A stretch of 7,761 nucleotides of DNA, taken from NCBI GenBank assembly GCA_050942695.1, contig JBMNNU010000151.1, forward strand, positions 1 through 7,761. Direction: 5' to 3'. A program made the translations under genes and the position numbers. Of the stretch, positions 5,379-7,761 are shown piece after piece (positions within the stretch are counted from its first letter, which is position 1; every line of letters begins with the position of its first letter). The stretch comes from JBMNNU01 sp050942695. Its GTDB lineage: Bacteria; Chloroflexota; UBA6077. Below the pieces are notes generated by a model. It was not told the DNA's origin. It was given only the letters and a program-made list of their open reading frames with translations, and did no database searches.

Positions 5379-7059
5379 CGACGCTGTTCTCCTCTTCCGC
5401 CAGGGGCACATCAATCGTTATCTTCGTCCCGCCTCCCAGCTCTGAATAGATAGCGAAGGTGCCTCCCAACAGCTCCACACGCTCCTTCATACCCATCAAG
5501 CCCAAACCGCGTTTCGTATCTCGGGATCGGGCTAGCTCAGCCATATCGAAGCCCCAACCATCGTCCACCATCATGATGGTAACGGACTCGGCTTTCAACA
5601 CGAAGGTGAGAGTGAAGTTTTGAGCCCCTGAATGGTTTACAACGTTGTTCACAGCCTCCTGAACGACCCGGTAGAGCGCCGTCTCCACCTGAGGCGCCAG
5701 TCTGCGCTCCTCCCCAGCTAACTCGACCCGGACCTTTATCCCAGCTTCCCCGAGGCGTGTTTCCGCGTACCAGCGCATTGCCGCCATCAGCCCCAGGTCG
5801 TCCAACAGGGTAGGCCGCAGGTCGAAGATCAATCGGTGGACCTCTTCTAATGTGTCCACGGCTAACGCCCTCATCCGAGCCAGGCTTTCGCTCACGTCTA
5901 CTCCCTCGGCAGATTGCGCAGCCGCCGTTCCCACTGCTACCATCAGGGCAGCCAGCGCCTGGCTGGTCTGGTCGTGCAGTTCGCGAGCGATCCTCTTCCT
6001 CTCCTCTTCCTGGGCTGTGATCACTTTTTGCAGCAACTCCCCTCGCATTCGCTCCTTGCTCTGAAGCTCCCGGTACAGACGAGCGTTTTGAATCGCTGCG
6101 GCGATCTGATTACCTACCGAGTTGAGCAACTCTATCTTCGCTTCAGAGAAGCTGCGGTCGCTACCGCTTCCCAGACACATTATCCCAAGTAAGCCGCCGG
6201 AGGACATGAAGGGAACTCGAACCATACTGCGCATTTTTTCCGCCAGGAGAGCTGCTTTTGAGCCCCTGGCGTATCTGCCGGTATCATCAACCACCAGCGG
6301 TTCACCAGCCAGGTCCGCAGCAGCACGGAAATCGGCGCTGAGCCCCAGATTGACCGCAACCTTAGCCACTTCTTTCGAAATACCTTTATGGGCGACTAGC
6401 TCCAGCTCACGAGTATGCTCATCTACCAGATAGATCGCTCCTGCATCCATAGATGTAAGCTTCAGGGTATGATCCAGCGCGTTCGCCATGATGGTTTCAA
6501 GATCTAGCGACTTGTTTAACGCAACGAACATGGAGTTGAGGCTGGATAGCCTGTGGACCAGCTTCTGTAGGCGCGCCTTGGACTTCTCCTGTTCGTCTTT
6601 CGAGCGCTCGAGCTCGGCGGTCCGCTCCTCGACGCGTCGCTCAAGCATCGCGTTGCGAGCCTTGATCTCGTCGATAGTCTGAAGGAGTTGCCCCCTCATA
6701 TCTTCCAAGCTGTGAGCCAGCTCTGCTATCTCCTGTGGCCCCTGGATTGCGATAGGGTCGGCCTGATTGACATCAACGATACGCTGTGCCGATTTGTTGA
6801 GCGCTGCTATTGGTCTGGCGACGGTAACCCAGGCTAGCCTGGACACTAGAGCAGCTAGCAAAGCAGTAGCTAAGGCCAACAGTAGAATCCGCGACAGATC
6901 TAGAGCAGGGGTAATGAGGATGGCAAAGGCCGCTAAAGCGACGAAGCCAGAAGAAACCAAAAAGGCAATCTGGGTCTGCAATCCGATAGAGCGGGTCGAG
7001 GTGTTCCGCCTCCATCGGATCGGCAGTTGTCGTTGCCCATTTACCGTCGAGGCTCCCAT
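5347..7059 (-). CDS. Membrane-bound HisKA_3 sensor histidine kinase with HAMP and GAF domains
   Basis: This 570-residue NarX/NreB-like kinase probably phosphorylates the downstream regulator. In order it has two membrane helices (about 27-50 and 57-80) with almost no extracytoplasmic loop, a HAMP-like region (about 78-130), a coiled coil (about 125-170), a GAF domain (about 185-328), the HisKA_3 dimerisation helix with H362 in RIARELHDQ, and an ATPase domain. The ATPase domain shows the N-box around NNVVNHS (471-477), DDGWGF (499-504), GLGLMGMKERVELLGG (518-533) and GGGTKITIDVPL. Lacking a periplasmic sensor, it probably detects an internal or membrane signal, perhaps through GAF. The GAF has no four-cysteine Fe-S set like that of NreB. 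The ATG at 7059 has AAGGA seven bases upstream. Confidence 0.95.
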   Translation of the reverse strand: MGASTVNGQRQLPIRWRRNTSTRSIGLQTQIAFLVSSGFVALAAFAILITPALDLSRILLLALATALLAALVSRLAWVTVARPIAALNKSAQRIVDVNQADPIAIQGPQEIAELAHSLEDMRGQLLQTIDEIKARNAMLERRVEERTAELERSKDEQEKSKARLQKLVHRLSSLNSMFVALNKSLDLETIMANALDHTLKLTSMDAGAIYLVDEHTRELELVAHKGISKEVAKVAVNLGLSADFRAAADLAGEPLVVDDTGRYARGSKAALLAEKMRSMVRVPFMSSGGLLGIMCLGSGSDRSFSEAKIELLNSVGNQIAAAIQNARLYRELQSKERMRGELLQKVITAQEEERKRIARELHDQTSQALAALMVAVGTAAAQSAEGVDVSESLARMRALAVDTLEEVHRLIFDLRPTLLDDLGLMAAMRWYAETRLGEAGIKVRVELAGEERRLAPQVETALYRVVQEAVNNVVNHSGAQNFTLTFVLKAESVTIMMVDDGWGFDMAELARSRDTKRGLGLMGMKERVELLGGTFAIYSELGGGTKITIDVPLAEEENSVDGDDNKGIAG

Positions 7060-7092
7060 AAAGACATCCTTGCGATTTCCATAACTGTAGCG

Positions 7093-7123
7093 ATTCTACA
7101 ATAATTGGCGCTGTTGTGGTAAA
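7093..7123 (-). promoter_or_regulatory. Weak candidate promoter for the kinase gene
   Basis: On the minus strand TTTACC (rc of 7118-7123) and TAGAAT (rc of 7093-7098) resemble sigma-70 boxes, but the spacing is 19 bases and both boxes are imperfect. The -10 lies about 34 bases upstream of the ATG. It is offered only because it is the best pair in the right place. Confidence 0.25.
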
Positions 7124-7240
7124 CTAATAATAACATAACGATTTGTCCCTGGCTGTTCTGTCGGGTCTTTCTGTCGAACCGCAAAGCCAGTTTGGACTGT
7201 TGGCACGGCAAAGAAGGAACTGACCAAGCCGCCAGGGATC

Positions 7241-7270
7241 GCGCGGACACATTCACGTTATGGTCCGCGC
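7241..7270. repeat. 8-bp GC-rich inverted repeat in the fusA leader
   Basis: GCGCGGAC and GTCCGCGC are perfectly complementary around a 14-base loop. It lies about 125 bases before the fusA start and would form a stable hairpin in a long leader transcript. No function is assigned. Confidence 0.5.
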
Positions 7271-7317
7271 CGAGCGCGGGTGTATCCCCGGTCGCCGCAG
7301 AAGCGAACTAATGGGGC

Positions 7318-7346
7318 GGGTCTTCCTGATCCGACCCTAATTTTTT
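7318..7346 (+). terminator. Terminator-like hairpin with T-run in the fusA leader, possible attenuator
   Basis: GGGTC (7318-7322) and GACCC (7333-7337) form a short stem with a 10-base loop, followed after TAA by six T residues (7341-7346). It lies upstream of fusA on the same strand, with no plus-strand gene before it in the window. A second GGGTC at 7358-7362 can compete for the same GACCC, as expected of an anti-terminator pairing. The 5-pair stem is weak, so termination may be partial or absent. Confidence 0.35.
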
Positions 7347-7393
7347 GCTCTGTGGCCGGGTCCCGCATCCGACACGGAAAGGAGGATAGCTCT

Positions 7394-7761
7394 TTGGCTA
7401 ATAAGATAGAATTGCGAAAGATACGTAACATTGGAATAATCGCCCACATCGACGCTGGCAAGACCACAACCACCGAGCGGATCCTCTACTACACCGGCCG
7501 GATCTATAAGATGGGCGAGGTCCACGATGGCAACGCAGTTATGGACTGGATGGACCAGGAGCGGGAGAGGGGAATCACCATCACCGCTGCTGCAACGACG
7601 GCAGCCTGGCGGGAGCACCAGATCAATATCATCGATACTCCCGGCCACGTGGACTTTACGGTGGAAGTAGAGCGCTCGTTGCGAGTGCTGGACGGCGGCG
7701 TGGTCGTTTTCGACGCGGTTGCTGGCGTGGAGGCGCAATCGGAGACGGTCTGGCGACAGGC
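7394..7761 (+). CDS. fusA: Elongation factor G, N-terminal part (3' end off window)
   Basis: EF-G is the ribosomal translocase GTPase of translation. The open frame gives 122 complete codons from the GTPase domain. Visible motifs are the P-loop AHIDAGKT (about 16-23), the switch I region RERGITIT, the G3 motif DTPGHVDF, and the family-typical VDFTVEVERSLRVLDG and SETVWRQA. The start is TTG at 7394, reading MANKIELRKIRNIGIIAH, with AAGGAGG eight bases upstream, so the start is well supported. It is transcribed divergently from the two-component pair and has no rpsL or rpsG directly upstream, unlike the usual str operon order. Whether it is the sole EF-G of the genome or a second copy cannot be told here. 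Confidence 0.97.
   Translation, partial: MANKIELRKIRNIGIIAHIDAGKTTTTERILYYTGRIYKMGEVHDGNAVMDWMDQERERGITITAAATTAAWREHQINIIDTPGHVDFTVEVERSLRVLDGGVVVFDAVAGVEAQSETVWRQ

Larger units (their letters stand above)
7060..7393. other. Divergent intergenic region between the kinase gene and fusA
   Basis: There is no gene here. It holds the kinase upstream region on the left (AT-rich 7093-7140) and a long fusA leader on the right. Visible structure includes CTGGCT/AGCCAG arms (7149-7154 with 7185-7190) around a TTCTGTCG direct repeat (7156-7163 and 7169-7176, 13-base period). There is also a GCGCGGAC/GTCCGCGC inverted repeat (7241-7248 with 7263-7270, 14-base loop) and a terminator-like hairpin at 7318-7346. 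Confidence 0.7.

Noticed and set aside
5379..5414. Response regulator start at the ATG at 5414
   Set aside because: It adds 12 basic residues not matching receiver domains and deepens the overlap with the kinase; the ATG at 5378 fits the receiver start and has a GAGGAG upstream.
7337..7738. 133-codon minus-strand open frame opposite fusA
   Set aside because: It is the antisense shadow of the EF-G GTPase domain.

Overview
The window carries the front part of a dissimilatory sulfite reductase (dsr) operon on the minus strand. Reading leftwards the order is dsrA, dsrB, dsrD, an RsbRD-N-domain gene and dsrM, with dsrM cut by the left edge. To the right lie a minus-strand two-component pair (LuxR-type response regulator and HisKA_3-type histidine kinase) and the start of a plus-strand fusA (elongation factor G), cut by the right edge. 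The dsrA-dsrB-dsrD set, with the sulfite reductase activator DsrD and the membrane subunit DsrM, is the arrangement of a sulfate- or sulfite-reducing anaerobe. No dsrEFH is seen, so nothing here suggests reverse-acting sulfur oxidation.

The organism cannot be fixed from this window. The EF-G N-terminus, the compact DsrA (394 aa) and DsrB (354 aa), the short DsrD (62 aa) and the dispersed-looking palindromic and heptamer repeats would fit an uncultured Chloroflexota (Dehalococcoidia or Anaerolineae relative). A Desulfobacterota-like or other dsr-bearing lineage is not excluded, and dsr genes are known to move laterally.

Layout: 1-669 dsrM (partial, minus); 666-1235 RsbRD-N protein (minus, ATGA overlap with dsrM); 1236-1392 a spacer holding two palindromic elements; 1393-1581 dsrD; 1600-2664 dsrB; 2665-2764 a spacer with two hairpins; 2765-3949 dsrA; 3950-4724 a gene-free stretch with the dsrA leader, several hairpins and palindromes and a heptamer repeat field; 4725-5378 response regulator; 5347-7059 histidine kinase; 7060-7393 divergent intergenic region with the fusA leader; 7394-7761 fusA (plus, partial).

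How the genes work together: DsrAB reduces sulfite with siroheme and Fe-S clusters. DsrD is expected to stimulate DsrAB. DsrM is the quinol-side haem b subunit of the DsrMK(JOP) membrane complex that links the menaquinone pool to the DsrC trisulfide, the product of DsrAB. The RsbRD-N protein commonly sits just before dsrM, but its role is unknown. The kinase and regulator form a translationally overlapping pair next to the operon and could regulate it, which is inference from position only. The main non-coding interest is the dsrA leader (competing pairings and two Shine-Dalgarno motifs), the palindromes placed exactly at gene boundaries inside the operon, and the heptamer array that begins at the base after the response regulator stop codon.
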